Below the pieces are notes generated by a model that searched no databases, was not told where the DNA came from, and saw only the letters and a program-made list of their open reading frames with translations. The translations under genes and the position numbers were made by a program. A DNA stretch of 64,000 nucleotides. Source: Metabacillus sediminilitoris (GTDB lineage: Bacteria > Bacillota > Bacilli > Bacillales > Bacillaceae). The first letter of the stretch is position 1. Each line of letters begins with the position of its first letter. Location: contig NZ_CP046266.1 of assembly GCF_009720625.1 (NCBI RefSeq), positions 5,437,501 through 5,501,500 of the forward strand. The letters run 5' to 3'. This document shows positions 28,570 to 37,657 of the stretch, one piece after another.

Positions 28570-28809
28570 TTATAATATTTCGATTCTGTCTCCAGTTGTA
28601 ATGCCTGCATCCTTTAACCGTTTATTTCCCGGGACAACCTTCTGTTTATTGGTCACCTTTATCCAAGCCCCTTCTCTTGGCTTTCCATCTAATTGTTTTG
28701 CCTGCCATACAATATCAACCACTTTTTTGACAGAGTGGTAGTTTGAGAGTCTAATATCGAAGCTCTCATTTTGATAGTTTTTTAAATCAATCGTAATCTC
28801 TATGTACAC
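28570..28809 (-). CDS. esaB: Type VII secretion protein EsaB (YukD), ubiquitin-like
   Basis: 79 residues with the beta-grasp pattern of YukD: ITIDLKNYQNESFDIRLSNYHSVKKVVDIVW, ending GITTGDRIEIL. It is a small cytosolic component of T7SSb with a ubiquitin-like fold but no GG tail. Encoded between esxA and essB with good spacing and a GAGGTGAACC site. Confidence 0.93.
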   Translation of the reverse strand: MYIEITIDLKNYQNESFDIRLSNYHSVKKVVDIVWQAKQLDGKPREGAWIKVTNKQKVVPGNKRLKDAGITTGDRIEIL

Positions 28810-28830
28810 ATTGGTTCACCTCATAAGGAA

Positions 28831-28860
28831 GGAGCGCAATTTTTTGTAAAAGAGCGCTCC
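28831..28860 (-). terminator. Stem-loop between esxA and esaB
   Basis: GGAGCGC (28831-28837) pairs with GCGCTCC (28854-28860); the loop and 3' side carry runs of A/T. It probably ends part of the transcripts so that EsxA is made in excess over the machine, or protects the esxA messenger. Confidence 0.6.
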
Positions 28861-28909
28861 CTATCTCTTAACTGTCTGTGCATGGGAAGGGGTCAAAACC
28901 CGCTTCCTA

Positions 28910-29203
28910 TTAACCTCTGATTTGACTAGCAATTTGTTGATCAGCATCTTCAAGTGCTTTAGCTGTGCTGTTCAATTGAGTAGAAATGTCATCAAGTAAC
29001 TGTTGCATTTGGATGAAAGATGGTCTTAACGTTTGGTATTGCTCACTGAACGCTCTGCTTGATTCACCTTCCCACATACTTTCTAGCTCATTAATCATTG
29101 TATCAAGACGAGAAACTTGCTCTCCTACTTGGCTGCTTTCACTTGAATAACGGTTAGACATGCTAACTAGTTCTGCTGGGGTAACGCGAATGATTCCAGA
29201 CAT
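28910..29203 (-). CDS. esxA: WXG100 protein EsxA (YukE)
   Basis: 97 residues, helix-turn-helix with the WXG motif as Trp44-Glu-Gly46 in a MWEGESSRAF context, followed by the FSEQYQTLRPSF helix and a flexible C-terminal tail. EsxA is the small dimeric substrate and co-factor of T7SSb. It is the first gene of the operon, preceded by GGGAGAGGAAT. Confidence 0.97.
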   Translation of the reverse strand: MSGIIRVTPAELVSMSNRYSSESSQVGEQVSRLDTMINELESMWEGESSRAFSEQYQTLRPSFIQMQQLLDDISTQLNSTAKALEDADQQIASQIRG

Positions 29204-29751
29204 TTAATTCCTCTCCCTATCTATTGTTTATTTGGTAGTCATCTATATAAATTGTGAATACCCTGGATCTATTCTCTCTCTAGTAGAAAGTCTTTCTATT
29301 AAGATCATTTCTTAACGGGGGAGTTTATCCCATACTAACTTCTCATTTCCTCCAAGTCTTGAGGTAGGGGATTACTGCCCGTTTATCTGCTGTACAACTC
29401 TCTTTTTTTCCAGAAATAATGTGAAAAAGACTTAAATTTTAAATAAAAATCTTTTTAAACATCCATTTTTTCCTATAATATACCAATAACATAACTACCC
29501 CGATAAATACAGACTAAAACTGATTTGTTTAAAAAAACCAAACTATCTCCCTATATATCGAAATGTCTACAGTAATAAATTCATGAAAATCCTTTTCGCT
29601 ATTTAAATCATTTGCCCCTTTCAATCTTTAAAAACATTTTATAGATTGGGTATTTTTTCATAACCGTTTTTTTACATTTATTGCATAAAAATTTTTGACC
29701 TCATTTTCAAGTCCTATACAACCCTCCTAAAAAATAACTTTTGATAGTAAA
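29204..29751. other. Gene-free region upstream of esxA
   Basis: About 550 bp, AT-rich, without a credible gene on either strand. It must hold the promoter of the T7SS operon, but I cannot single out convincing -35 and -10 boxes. No riboswitch or repeat was recognised. Confidence 0.6.
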
Positions 29752-29786
29752 AAACAGCCAGCTTATTTCATCCTAGCTGGCTGTTT
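29747..29786 (-). terminator. Terminator of the GIY-YIG/DUF2087 pair
   Basis: AAACAGCCAGCT (29752-29763) pairs with AGCTGGCTGTTT (29775-29786); on the minus strand it ends in a T run. Confidence 0.9.
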
Positions 29787-29809
29787 CGTTTTATCTCTAT
29801 ATGAATATC

Positions 29810-30151
29810 TTAATGATATCCCCGTTCTCCATACGGCTGCAGCTGATCAAGCCACTTTTCTTCCAGCTTTTCCAACTCTTCCTTCTCGTTATAATAAATA
29901 TTCTCTTTCTTTTTTAAAAGCTCTAATACTTCAATAGCAAATGCTTCTTTGCCAAAGGATTTCCATTCCTCCTGTAATTTTCTGTTTGTATGCACACCAT
30001 TTTCAAGACTGAATCTTACTCCATTTAATGTTTTCAAATTCTTTGTACTACCGATAAGGATCTTCTCGTTTTTACAGTTTTTAATTTGGTAAACTCCCGC
30101 TTCAATTGGTATTTCTTTATATAGTTGTTTCAGCTCTTTTTTCCGTTCCAT
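29810..30151 (-). CDS. GIY-YIG domain protein
   Basis: 113 residues with the GIY-YIG nuclease core in variant form: AGVYQIKN for GIY and ILIGSTKNL for YIG, followed by NGVRFSLENG and a Glu-rich C-terminal helix. Members of this small family in Bacillus lie next to DUF2087 regulators, as here (24 bp apart). Whether the altered motifs allow DNA cleavage cannot be judged; it may be a catalytically weak relative. Confidence 0.75.
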   Translation of the reverse strand: MERKKELKQLYKEIPIEAGVYQIKNCKNEKILIGSTKNLKTLNGVRFSLENGVHTNRKLQEEWKSFGKEAFAIEVLELLKKKENIYYNEKEELEKLEEKWLDQLQPYGERGYH

Positions 30152-30175
30152 ATCACTTACATCCTTCCTGGATAT

Positions 30176-30970
30176 TTATTTTTTCAGCCAATATTCGCTT
30201 CCATCAGATTTTCTATCGATAAATCCGTATTCAATTAAATATCTTCTTAACATGACATAATCATCATAAATAGCTTTCAAAATATGATTCATTTCCTTTT
30301 CATCATACTTTCGCTTAGCTTCCAAATGCTTTGCGATTTCCCGAAGGACAACTAATTTCTGCTTTTCCTTTAAAGGAAACTTTTTCAAATATCCTTTTGG
30401 CCCTTCCGGAAAGTATTTTTTTACAATTTCCTCTTGTTCTTCTTCCGTAATATTGTATCGGTCATCAATCATCTTTGCCGTTTTGTGAAGGGGCACAAAA
30501 GACGGTGCATGCTGATCTTTATCTTTTAGTAGCTCCATCATTGTTAAAAACGTCCTGGCCTGGCGTTCTTTCTCCTTTAATACAAAGCGATGATTTCGTA
30601 TCGTTGACACACTGCCGATGCCCGTTTCCTGTTGAATCTCAGCGTCACTTTTCCCTTGATAAAAAAGGCGGAGTAAATGATTCTGATGGTCTGTAAGACC
30701 TGTAAGTTTTTTATCAAGCCCGATCAAATATGAGAATACTGAACCATGTGCCCATTCAATATGCATGCGCATATACCTTTCGGCCTCATAAAGAAAATTC
30801 TCGTGAGGGTAAATAACCCCTTTTTCAATTTCCTCACCACAAAGCAGGCATATATAGGAGTCTTGCTGCTGTATATATCCTTGTTTAAGTTCTTCTATTG
30901 AAGCATTCCAAAACATCTCTAATATTGTCATTTTTATAAACACATCCATTTGTTGTTTGTTATTTAACAA
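30176..30970 (-). CDS. DUF2087-type transcriptional regulator with LuxR-like HTH
   Basis: About 264 residues. An N-terminal part carries a possible zinc site (ICLLCGEEI and HIEWAH), the middle a LuxR-type helix-turn-helix (LTDHQNHLLRLFYQGKSDAEIQQETGIGSVSTIRNHRF split over about 92-130), and the C-terminus a DUF2087 domain (KKYFPEGPKGYLKKFPLKEK ... LIEYGFIDR). The start is unclear: TTG 30970 and ATG 30949 both lack a good ribosome site. A perfect inverted repeat covers the TTG, so the gene may repress itself. Likely co-transcribed with the GIY-YIG gene. Confidence 0.75.
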   Translation of the reverse strand: MLNNKQQMDVFIKMTILEMFWNASIEELKQGYIQQQDSYICLLCGEEIEKGVIYPHENFLYEAERYMRMHIEWAHGSVFSYLIGLDKKLTGLTDHQNHLLRLFYQGKSDAEIQQETGIGSVSTIRNHRFVLKEKERQARTFLTMMELLKDKDQHAPSFVPLHKTAKMIDDRYNITEEEQEEIVKKYFPEGPKGYLKKFPLKEKQKLVVLREIAKHLEAKRKYDEKEMNHILKAIYDDYVMLRRYLIEYGFIDRKSDGSEYWLKK

Positions 30971-30973
30971 ACA
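30954..30973. promoter_or_regulatory. Inverted repeat at the start of the DUF2087 gene
   Basis: TGTTTGTT (30954-30961) and AACAAACA (30966-30973) are perfect 8-bp arms around a 4-bp spacer. The site overlaps the translation start region and is a candidate operator for autorepression; no T run follows, so it is not a terminator. Confidence 0.5.
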
Positions 30974-31088
30974 TATTATTATATCGTTTGTATATTGTCA
31001 ATTCCCTTTCTCTCTATACACATTTCCTACTCCCCGCATACAATAAGGTAATGTTTTCTAATTAAACGTTTTTGATGGAGGTATGTGA

Positions 31089-31529
31089 ATGTTAATCAGA
31101 AAAGCAAAACAATCAGAATTAAATATGCTATTGAACATGACTGTAAATGTTATTAGTGAAAGTTCGATGGGCTTTGTACAAACTAATTATCAAAACGGCC
31201 TTGCTTCATTTGTGCCATTCATAAACAGCGGTGCTTATTACCTTATTGCTTTAGATCATCAAACGATTGCAGGCTGGGTATTACTTGGCCCAGATTTCAA
31301 TCCTTATCATATGCAAAAAACTGGCAGCATCATTTCGCTTTATGTCTTTCCTGCCTATAGAAAAAAAGGAGTAGGCAAACAACTAATGGAGCATGCGCTA
31401 AACGAATTAAAGAACCAAGGTTTTCAAAAAGCACAATTAAATGTTTATTTGGGGAATCCCGCAAAGAATTTATATGAAAAAATGGGTTTTAGAGATATTT
31501 CAAGCGTCATGGAAATAACATTCAATTAA
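31089..31529 (+). CDS. GNAT-family N-acetyltransferase
   Basis: 146 residues with the GNAT fold. The acetyl-CoA loop is seen as YVFPAYRKKGVGKQLMEHAL (about 91-110), followed by the beta-bulge and NPAKNLYEKMGFRD near the end, typical of the family. GGAGG precedes the ATG. No substrate can be assigned. Confidence 0.88.
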   Translation: MLIRKAKQSELNMLLNMTVNVISESSMGFVQTNYQNGLASFVPFINSGAYYLIALDHQTIAGWVLLGPDFNPYHMQKTGSIISLYVFPAYRKKGVGKQLMEHALNELKNQGFQKAQLNVYLGNPAKNLYEKMGFRDISSVMEITFN

Positions 31530-31637
31530 AGACAATGTTGATATAAAGTAAAAATGTAAATTCTATGTTAAATTTTACCTATCAAACCGTTACAATCTAT
31601 ATTTCTTGTACAATTGTTTACTAGGGAGGCCGAACTT

Positions 31638-32918
31638 ATGAAGCGTATGACGAAAGAGGAGAATAGTTGGATTTTCTATGATTGGGCAAGTTCTGCTTAT
31701 TCTATTATTATTTCAACAGCTGTGTTTCCGATTTTTTATAAATCGGCAGCAACAAATGCCGGAGTCAGTTCAGCAAACTCAACTGCATATTTAGGCTATA
31801 CGATTGCTATCGCGACATTCATTTTAGCAATGCTTGGCCCAATATTGGGGACGATTGCTGATTACAAAGGCTTTAAAAAGCGCTTTTTTACATTCTTTTT
31901 TGTGTTAGGTGTAACATTTACAGGTCTGCTGGCGTTTATTCCAAGTGACCAATGGCTGCTCTTACTCATTTTTTATACGATAGCAGCAGTTGGATCTGCC
32001 GGTGCAAATGTATTTTACGACGCATTTTTAGTTGACGTGACAAACGAGGAACGAATGAATCGTATTTCTGCCCGGGGATTCAGTTTAGGCTACATCGGTA
32101 GTACGATCCCATTTATTGTTAGTATTGTGATCATCATTTTGGCCCAAAGCGGGACAATCCCGATTTCAACGACATGGGCTAGCAAAATTGCTTTTATGAT
32201 TACAGCCATTTGGTGGGCAGTATTTACGATCCCATTATTTAAAAATGTCCATCAAAAATATTACATAGAACGTGAGCCTAACCTAGTTGCAAGCAGCTTT
32301 AAGCGCCTCGGTAAAACGTTATTTGAAATCAGGAAATATAAAGCAGTATTTATCTTCCTAATCGCCTATTTCTTCTATATTGATGGCATAGGAACAATTA
32401 TTACAATGTCGACAGCCTATGGTACTGATTTAGGAATCAGCTCGACAAACCTCCTAATTATTTTATTTGTAACACAAGTAGTCGCTGCACCGTTTGCCAT
32501 TCTATATGGGAGATTGTCTGAGAGATTTACAGGGAAGAAAATGCTGTATGTTGGCATCATTATTTATATTTTTGTTTGTATTTATGCTTATTTTTTAAAG
32601 ACAACTTTAGATTTCTGGATATTGGCCATGCTTGTTGCTACCTCACAAGGAGGAATACAAGCATTAAGCCGCTCCTATTTCGCAAAGCTAGTTCCAAAAG
32701 AAAAAGCAAATGAATTTTTCGGCTTTTACAATATCTTTGGGAAATTCGCTTCTATTATGGGACCGCTATTAGTGGGCGCAACTGCGCAGTTAACAGGAAA
32801 CTCAAATAGTGGTGTGTTTAGTCTAATCATTTTATTTATTATTGGAATTGTGATTCTTGCCCGTGTCCCTGAACCAAAAACTGAGGTTGCAGCAAATGCG
32901 AATAATAGATCTGTTTAG
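31638..32918 (+). CDS. UMF1-family MFS transporter (YxiO-like)
   Basis: About 426 residues with 12 membrane segments and the signature opening SWIFYDWASSAYS, seen in the Atg22/UMF1 branch of the MFS; the loop GTIADYKGFKKR corresponds to motif A. A longer frame starts at 31614, but GGGAGG lies 9 bases before the ATG at 31638. The substrate is unknown; fungal Atg22 exports amino acids from the vacuole, which may not apply here. Confidence 0.85.
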   Translation: MKRMTKEENSWIFYDWASSAYSIIISTAVFPIFYKSAATNAGVSSANSTAYLGYTIAIATFILAMLGPILGTIADYKGFKKRFFTFFFVLGVTFTGLLAFIPSDQWLLLLIFYTIAAVGSAGANVFYDAFLVDVTNEERMNRISARGFSLGYIGSTIPFIVSIVIIILAQSGTIPISTTWASKIAFMITAIWWAVFTIPLFKNVHQKYYIEREPNLVASSFKRLGKTLFEIRKYKAVFIFLIAYFFYIDGIGTIITMSTAYGTDLGISSTNLLIILFVTQVVAAPFAILYGRLSERFTGKKMLYVGIIIYIFVCIYAYFLKTTLDFWILAMLVATSQGGIQALSRSYFAKLVPKEKANEFFGFYNIFGKFASIMGPLLVGATAQLTGNSNSGVFSLIILFIIGIVILARVPEPKTEVAANANNRSV

Positions 32919-32931
32919 TTTTTACATTAGT

Positions 32932-32973
32932 AAATAGGAGCAGACTACTAATATAGTAATCCTGCTCCTATTT
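32932..32973 (+). terminator. Stem-loop between convergent genes
   Basis: AAATAGGAGCAG (32932-32943) pairs perfectly with CTGCTCCTATTT (32962-32973). With Ts on one side and As on the other it can serve both converging transcripts. Confidence 0.75.
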
Positions 32974-32993
32974 CATTCCCTACCTTCTTATTC

Positions 32994-33104
32994 CTAATAA
33001 GTAGACGTTTTAATTTTATTTGCTTTTCTTTTATTCATAATCTTTTTTACGATCGGATAAATAACAGGAGCCCATGTAATGACATTTTTGATAAGTTTTT
33101 TCAT
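32994..33104 (-). CDS. Small cationic amphipathic peptide of unknown function
   Basis: 36 residues, [20 protein letters not shown] followed by a very basic tail ([12 protein letters not shown]). The ribosome site is strong (GTAGGAGG before ATG 33104), better than for the longer in-frame starts. One amphipathic helix is possible. It lies 75 bp after bmrD on the same strand. It could be a small membrane protein that acts with the exporter; that is a guess. Confidence 0.6.
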   Translation of the reverse strand: MKKLIKNVITWAPVIYPIVKKIMNKRKANKIKTSTY

Positions 33105-33178
33105 CTTATTACCTCCTACTTTTTCTTTTCTTTTTCCCGATTCTAGTAAAAGGTAAACTTTTACGGTCATTCCTCTAT

Positions 33179-35215
33179 TCATCCTACCTGCGAAATTTCC
33201 TTTCCAAGTTGCATTTGATGCATTTGGTAATACTTTCCTTTTAAATTCAATAATTCCTCATGGCTTCCTCTCTCTACAATTTCCCCCTGATCTAATACGA
33301 GGATGAGGTCTGCATTACGTATCGTAGAAAGGCGATGCGCAATTATAAAAGTTGTTCTGCCTTCCTTCACTATATTTAATGCTTGTTGAATCATTGCTTC
33401 TGTTTCTGTATCAATATTAGCGGTTGCTTCATCTAATATTAGGATGGCTGGGTCATATGCTAGTGCGCGGGCAAAGGAAATAAGCTGCCGCTCACCAGCA
33501 GACAATGTACTGCCTTTTTCAAGGACTGGCTCATCATATTGATTTGGAAGCTTTTCAATAAATCTCTGTGCCCCGACATCCTGAAGAGCCTTTATCACTT
33601 GCTCTTTTGTAATAACTGGATTATCGAGACTGATATTCGTTTCAATTGTTCCAGTAAATAAAAATGGATCTTGAAGGACGATGCCCATATGCCTTCTAAG
33701 CTGTTGACGAGGAATATCTCTCGTATTCATCCCATCGATTGTAATGCTCCCTTTTTCAATATCATAATAGCGGAAAAGAAGATTAATAATTGAACTCTTC
33801 CCCGAGCCAGTGTGCCCTACTAAAGCAACAGCCTCACCCTTTTTTGCTTGAAAGGAAATATTTTTCAACACTTCATGTTCACCATCATATGAAAACGAAA
33901 CATGATCAAAACACACATTTCCTTCATACCTGGGAAGCTCTCCTTCATCTACCACTTCACCCTTCTCATCTAAAAGCTCAAAGACTCGCCCGGAAGCTAC
34001 ACGCGCTTGTTCTAATTGGGCAAGTTGGTTCACTATATCTGTAACAGGCTGAAACAAACGATTAAGGTAGTCAACAAAAGCATAGAGCATACCAATTGAG
34101 ACAATTCCTGCTGCACTTATTGATTGCCCGCCGAAATACCAAATTAATACAACGAACGTTACATTTCGAAGAACATTTACTAAGTTGTGAGATGTCATTG
34201 CATTTAAGCTTAGTAATTTATTTTGATAAATAAAATGCTCTTCATTTAATGTTTCAAATTCTTTTAATGATTGATTTTTACGTTGAAATGCACGAATAAT
34301 AGGCATTCCTTGAATCGATTCATTAATCATCCCATTAATATCACTTACTCTTGTGCGGATTAAGTGATTATATGTTGAAGCTAGTTTTCGATAAAGAACC
34401 GTCCATATCAGAATGATAGGCACTAAGAGCAATGTAATAAGCGCAAGCTTTGCATCAAGGAAAAACAAAGCGACAAAAATTCCCGTCATATAGATACTAC
34501 TTGTAAAAAATGTTGCAAGGACTTTTACATAAAGCTCTCTTATTGCCTCCGTATCATTCGTTACACGTGAAACAATTTTTCCTGCTGGGCGATTATCAAA
34601 GTAAGTGATGGGCAGTCTTTGAATATGCCCAAATACATCTGTTCTCATTTTCTGGATAATTCGATTCGCAGCTTTTTGAAGCATTAATGCTTTCCCATAT
34701 TGAAAAAGGGCTGCTATAAAAAGTAATCCTGCATAAAATCCAAGCAAGAGAATAATTGGGCGAATTTCAGGTTGATAAAATGCAATTAACTCTTGTTGAC
34801 TTAATTTCTCTACTTCATAGGTTGCTTTTTCCGTTCCAGTAGAAACTGTTAATATATTATTATTTTGAATTAATCTCTCTCCATCATAGGTTAGATGCTC
34901 TGTTGTCACATAAAAAGAACGTCCTACTTGCACGATTTGTAAATTTGCATCGCCTTTTGCGTCATCTTCTTTCAAGTTTGAACTTTTCTTATAATAGCGT
35001 TCATTATATAAAACAGCCTCATTATCCTTCTTTCCTACTTCTACCCAAGGGCTTTCAATCCCCATCAAATGGTCATCAATCATTTTTTTTGCTATGAAAG
35101 GACCGGTTAGCTCAGCAGCTACGGCAAATGTGAGCAAGACAAGCGCTGTTATAATTGTTTTTTTATAGAGAAGGGCATAGTGAAAAAGTCGTCTTCCTGT
35201 TGAATTTTGTCTCAT
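33179..35215 (-). CDS. bmrD: ABC multidrug exporter half-transporter BmrD (YheH)
   Basis: 678 residues: membrane domain with six helices, with a large extracellular insert between TM1 and TM2 (about 45-145) that is characteristic of the YheH partner, then an ATPase domain with Walker [10 protein letters not shown], signature [15 protein letters not shown], Walker [12 protein letters not shown]. The glutamate after Walker B is present, so this subunit carries the consensus catalytic site. It pairs with BmrC, whose gene ends one base before this one starts. Confidence 0.92.
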   Translation of the reverse strand: MRQNSTGRRLFHYALLYKKTIITALVLLTFAVAAELTGPFIAKKMIDDHLMGIESPWVEVGKKDNEAVLYNERYYKKSSNLKEDDAKGDANLQIVQVGRSFYVTTEHLTYDGERLIQNNNILTVSTGTEKATYEVEKLSQQELIAFYQPEIRPIILLLGFYAGLLFIAALFQYGKALMLQKAANRIIQKMRTDVFGHIQRLPITYFDNRPAGKIVSRVTNDTEAIRELYVKVLATFFTSSIYMTGIFVALFFLDAKLALITLLLVPIILIWTVLYRKLASTYNHLIRTRVSDINGMINESIQGMPIIRAFQRKNQSLKEFETLNEEHFIYQNKLLSLNAMTSHNLVNVLRNVTFVVLIWYFGGQSISAAGIVSIGMLYAFVDYLNRLFQPVTDIVNQLAQLEQARVASGRVFELLDEKGEVVDEGELPRYEGNVCFDHVSFSYDGEHEVLKNISFQAKKGEAVALVGHTGSGKSSIINLLFRYYDIEKGSITIDGMNTRDIPRQQLRRHMGIVLQDPFLFTGTIETNISLDNPVITKEQVIKALQDVGAQRFIEKLPNQYDEPVLEKGSTLSAGERQLISFARALAYDPAILILDEATANIDTETEAMIQQALNIVKEGRTTFIIAHRLSTIRNADLILVLDQGEIVERGSHEELLNLKGKYYQMHQMQLGKEISQVG

Positions 35216-36964
35216 TTAGCTCACCTCTCCATAGGAATCAGCCTGCTGGCGGTCAAATTGCTCTTTATACCATTTTCCTTGCTTAAGGAGCTGTTCATGT
35301 GTCCCTTCTTCCACTATACGTCCTTCATCCATTACAACAATCCAATTTGCATGCTGTACTGCTGATAGTCGGTGCGCTGTAATAAAGGTTGTTTTTCCAG
35401 CTCTCTCTTTACGGATATTCTCAATAATCCTTGCCTCTGTTTTTCCATCTACAGCAGACATTGCGTCATCTAGTAAAAGAATTTCTGGGTCTTTCAATAA
35501 TGCTCTAGCAATTGAAATCCGCTGCTTTTGACCGCCTGAAAGTGCAACACCTTTTTCACCAACAAGTGTATCGAGCCCTTTTGGCAATGTCGTAATATCA
35601 TTGTTGAATGCTGCTAAATCCAATGCTCTTGCGATTTCCTCTTCATTAACAATTTCTTTTCCAAATTGAAGATTTTCTCGAATTGTTCGTGAGAAAAGAA
35701 TCTGCTCCTGCGGAACATAGCCGATCCAGGAATGGACAGTATCAAGCTTGATCTGTTCCAAAGGGACCCCTGTGATGAGTATTTCACCCGTTCCTAATGG
35801 ATATTCACGTAACAGTTGCTTTAGTAGCGTAGTCTTTCCACTTCCCGTCTTCCCAACAACCCCAATTGTTTGCCCCTTTTTCACTTGTAAAGTGACGTTT
35901 TTTAAGTTGTCAGTTGTTGATGTTGGATAACGAAAGGTAACATTTGAAAATGAGACTGTTTCTGCGTCTTTTATGTCAATAGGATGATTATGATCCTTAA
36001 TCTCTGCGTCATAAGTAAGAATTTCATTTACCCGGTCTAACGAAGCATTTCCACGCTGAAGGATGTTGATTAGCTCTCCGACAGCAAACATCGGCCAAAT
36101 GAGCATTCCTAGATAGATGTTAAAGCTAACTAATTCCCCTAATGTGATAACTTGATGAAAGACAAAATACGCCCCATAGCCAAGGCCTATTACATAGCTT
36201 AAGCCGACTAGTATTTTTATCGTTGGCTCAAATAAAGCGTCAATCTTTGCAACCGCTATATTTTTGTTATACACATCCTCTGTCATATTAATAAAGCGTT
36301 TTTCATCTGCTTTTTCCTGGACATAAGCACGTATTACTCTTACTCCTGCAATAGATTCCAGGACATTGTCATTTAAATCGCCAAATGCATTTTGGGCGAC
36401 TGTAAAGCGTTTATGAATGAGATTGCCATAATAATTAATGGCTAATGCCATGAAAGGCAAGGGTATAAGGGCTGCAAGGGTCAGCTTCCAACTTATCGTA
36501 ATACCCATGACAAAAACGATTATAATCATAAAGATGGTCGAGTCAATTAAAGTTAAGATACCGAATCCTGCCGTTAAAGAAATGGCCTTTAAGTCATTCG
36601 TTGCCCTTGCCATTAAATCACCTGTTCGATTCTTTTCATAAAAGCTTGGTGTCATTGATAATAAATGCCTCATAAAGCGATATCTTAAGATTCGCTCAAC
36701 TAAATGGGCCCCTCCGAATAACTGATACATCCAAACATACGTTATCCCGTAGCTCAAGATGATGAGCGCACCGAAATACATCAAAAGTTCGCGTAAACGG
36801 TCTCCAGTCATTTGACCAAATTGAATATCATCGATTGCTATTCCAATAATTTTCGGTGGAATAACATCTAATACACTTACAATCACTAATAAAGTAATCG
36901 CAACTGTGTATCGTTTCCAATATTGTTTAAAAAACCAGCTTAGCTTTCCTAATACCGTGAACAA
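35216..36964 (-). CDS. bmrC: ABC multidrug exporter half-transporter BmrC (YheI)
   Basis: 582 residues: six-helix membrane domain and ATPase domain with Walker A GKTGSGKTT, signature [15 protein letters not shown] and Walker B ILLLDDAMSAVD. The residue after Walker B is Asp, not Glu, the degenerate site typical of the BmrC side of heterodimeric exporters. The protein from TTG 36964 begins MFTVLGKLSWFFKQYW, as in YheI, after the site AAGGGGAGGG; a longer frame to 37024 lacks a ribosome site. Expression is probably controlled by the leader at 37006-37454. Confidence 0.92.
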   Translation of the reverse strand: MFTVLGKLSWFFKQYWKRYTVAITLLVIVSVLDVIPPKIIGIAIDDIQFGQMTGDRLRELLMYFGALIILSYGITYVWMYQLFGGAHLVERILRYRFMRHLLSMTPSFYEKNRTGDLMARATNDLKAISLTAGFGILTLIDSTIFMIIIVFVMGITISWKLTLAALIPLPFMALAINYYGNLIHKRFTVAQNAFGDLNDNVLESIAGVRVIRAYVQEKADEKRFINMTEDVYNKNIAVAKIDALFEPTIKILVGLSYVIGLGYGAYFVFHQVITLGELVSFNIYLGMLIWPMFAVGELINILQRGNASLDRVNEILTYDAEIKDHNHPIDIKDAETVSFSNVTFRYPTSTTDNLKNVTLQVKKGQTIGVVGKTGSGKTTLLKQLLREYPLGTGEILITGVPLEQIKLDTVHSWIGYVPQEQILFSRTIRENLQFGKEIVNEEEIARALDLAAFNNDITTLPKGLDTLVGEKGVALSGGQKQRISIARALLKDPEILLLDDAMSAVDGKTEARIIENIRKERAGKTTFITAHRLSAVQHANWIVVMDEGRIVEEGTHEQLLKQGKWYKEQFDRQQADSYGEVS

Positions 36965-37005
36965 AGTAAAATCCCTCCCCTTAAGTTGAAAATGCTTGAT
37001 ATTTG

Positions 37006-37059
37006 TTAGCCACCTTTTATCCAATCTAAATCAATACGGATCACCTTTTCTTTATCCAT
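37006..37059 (-). CDS. Second short leader ORF before bmrC
   Basis: A 17-codon frame, MDKEKVIRIDLDWIKGG, with a good ribosome site (AAAAAGGAGTG, about 8 bases before ATG). It ends 41 bp before the bmrC start and lies downstream of both leader terminators, so it would be translated only when transcription passes them. It may couple ribosomes to bmrC. Confidence 0.5.
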   Translation of the reverse strand: MDKEKVIRIDLDWIKGG

Positions 37060-37193
37060 CGTTAACACTCCTTTTTTAATTGTATTTATATAAACGAGCA
37101 AGAGCTCGGAACATTTTTTTGGAAAAACAAATAAATGCAGCTTATTGAACAATTCTTACTATCCAAATCCTTAAGATATACATGAAAAACGTA

Positions 37194-37223
37194 AAAAAAG
37201 ACATCGCGCGTAATCGCACGATG
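37194..37223 (-). terminator. bmrCD leader terminator 2
   Basis: On the minus strand CATCGTGCG pairs with CGCGCGATG around ATTA, followed by seven Ts (37200-37194). Confidence 0.88.
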
Positions 37224-37240
37224 CCTAATCATACAGACAA

Positions 37241-37274
37241 AATAAAAACGCACGTTACTTCTTGTAACCTGCGT
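37241..37274 (-). terminator. bmrCD leader terminator 1
   Basis: On the minus strand ACGCAGGTTAC pairs with GTAACGTGCGT (one G-G mismatch) around AAGAA, followed by TTTTATTTTG. It is 45 bp after the stop codon of the first leader peptide. Confidence 0.88.
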
Positions 37275-37318
37275 GTAAATACATATAAAAAGAGTTTATT
37301 ATCAAATAAACGACATCT

Positions 37319-37387
37319 TTATACAAACATTTGGCGGGTTACATCATATTGAATTTGATGAAAAGTCATGCCTGCTACATTCTTCAT
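37319..37387 (-). CDS. bmrCD leader peptide (BmrB-like role)
   Basis: A 22-codon frame starting MKNVAGMTFHQIQY and ending in TAA, with a strong ribosome site (AAGGGAGGG, 9 bases upstream). It is the first frame on the transcript and precedes two terminators. In B. subtilis a short leader (BmrB) makes bmrCD expression respond to ribosome-targeting antibiotics; the same role is inferred here from arrangement, not from sequence similarity, and this peptide is shorter. Confidence 0.65.
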   Translation of the reverse strand: MKNVAGMTFHQIQYDVTRQMFV

Positions 37388-37406
37388 CTTTGTAACCCTC
37401 CCTTTC

Positions 37407-37454
37407 TTGGAAAATAGTATATTTATTGTATATTTTTCCAAATATTTATGTCAA
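37407..37454 (-). promoter_or_regulatory. bmrCD promoter with flanking inverted repeat
   Basis: On the minus strand TTGACA (37454-37449) and TACAAT (37430-37425) are 18 bp apart. TTGGAAAA (37407-37414) and TTTTCCAA (37434-37441) form a perfect 8-bp inverted repeat around the -10 box, a possible repressor or AbrB-like site. Confidence 0.72.
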
Positions 37455-37657
37455 TATGTTTCTTAAATTTTATCTTAGTATATTTTTATTCCTTAAGCTA
37501 AATAGTATGCTAGAAAGTTTTAGATTAGGAATTAGACACAAACCGGTTAATCTAGTCCATCATTGCGTAAATTAGACTAGCTGCGGGAACCATCTGTGAT
37601 TGAAGCCGGGCATGATGTTAATCCCAGATTCACCATACTCTATTGCAATCTTTTTTA

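Noticed and set aside
37552..37580. CTAGTC/GACTAG stem as terminator of parR
   Set aside because: The stem is short with a 17-base loop and no T run; I could not decide whether it is part of an old insertion element.
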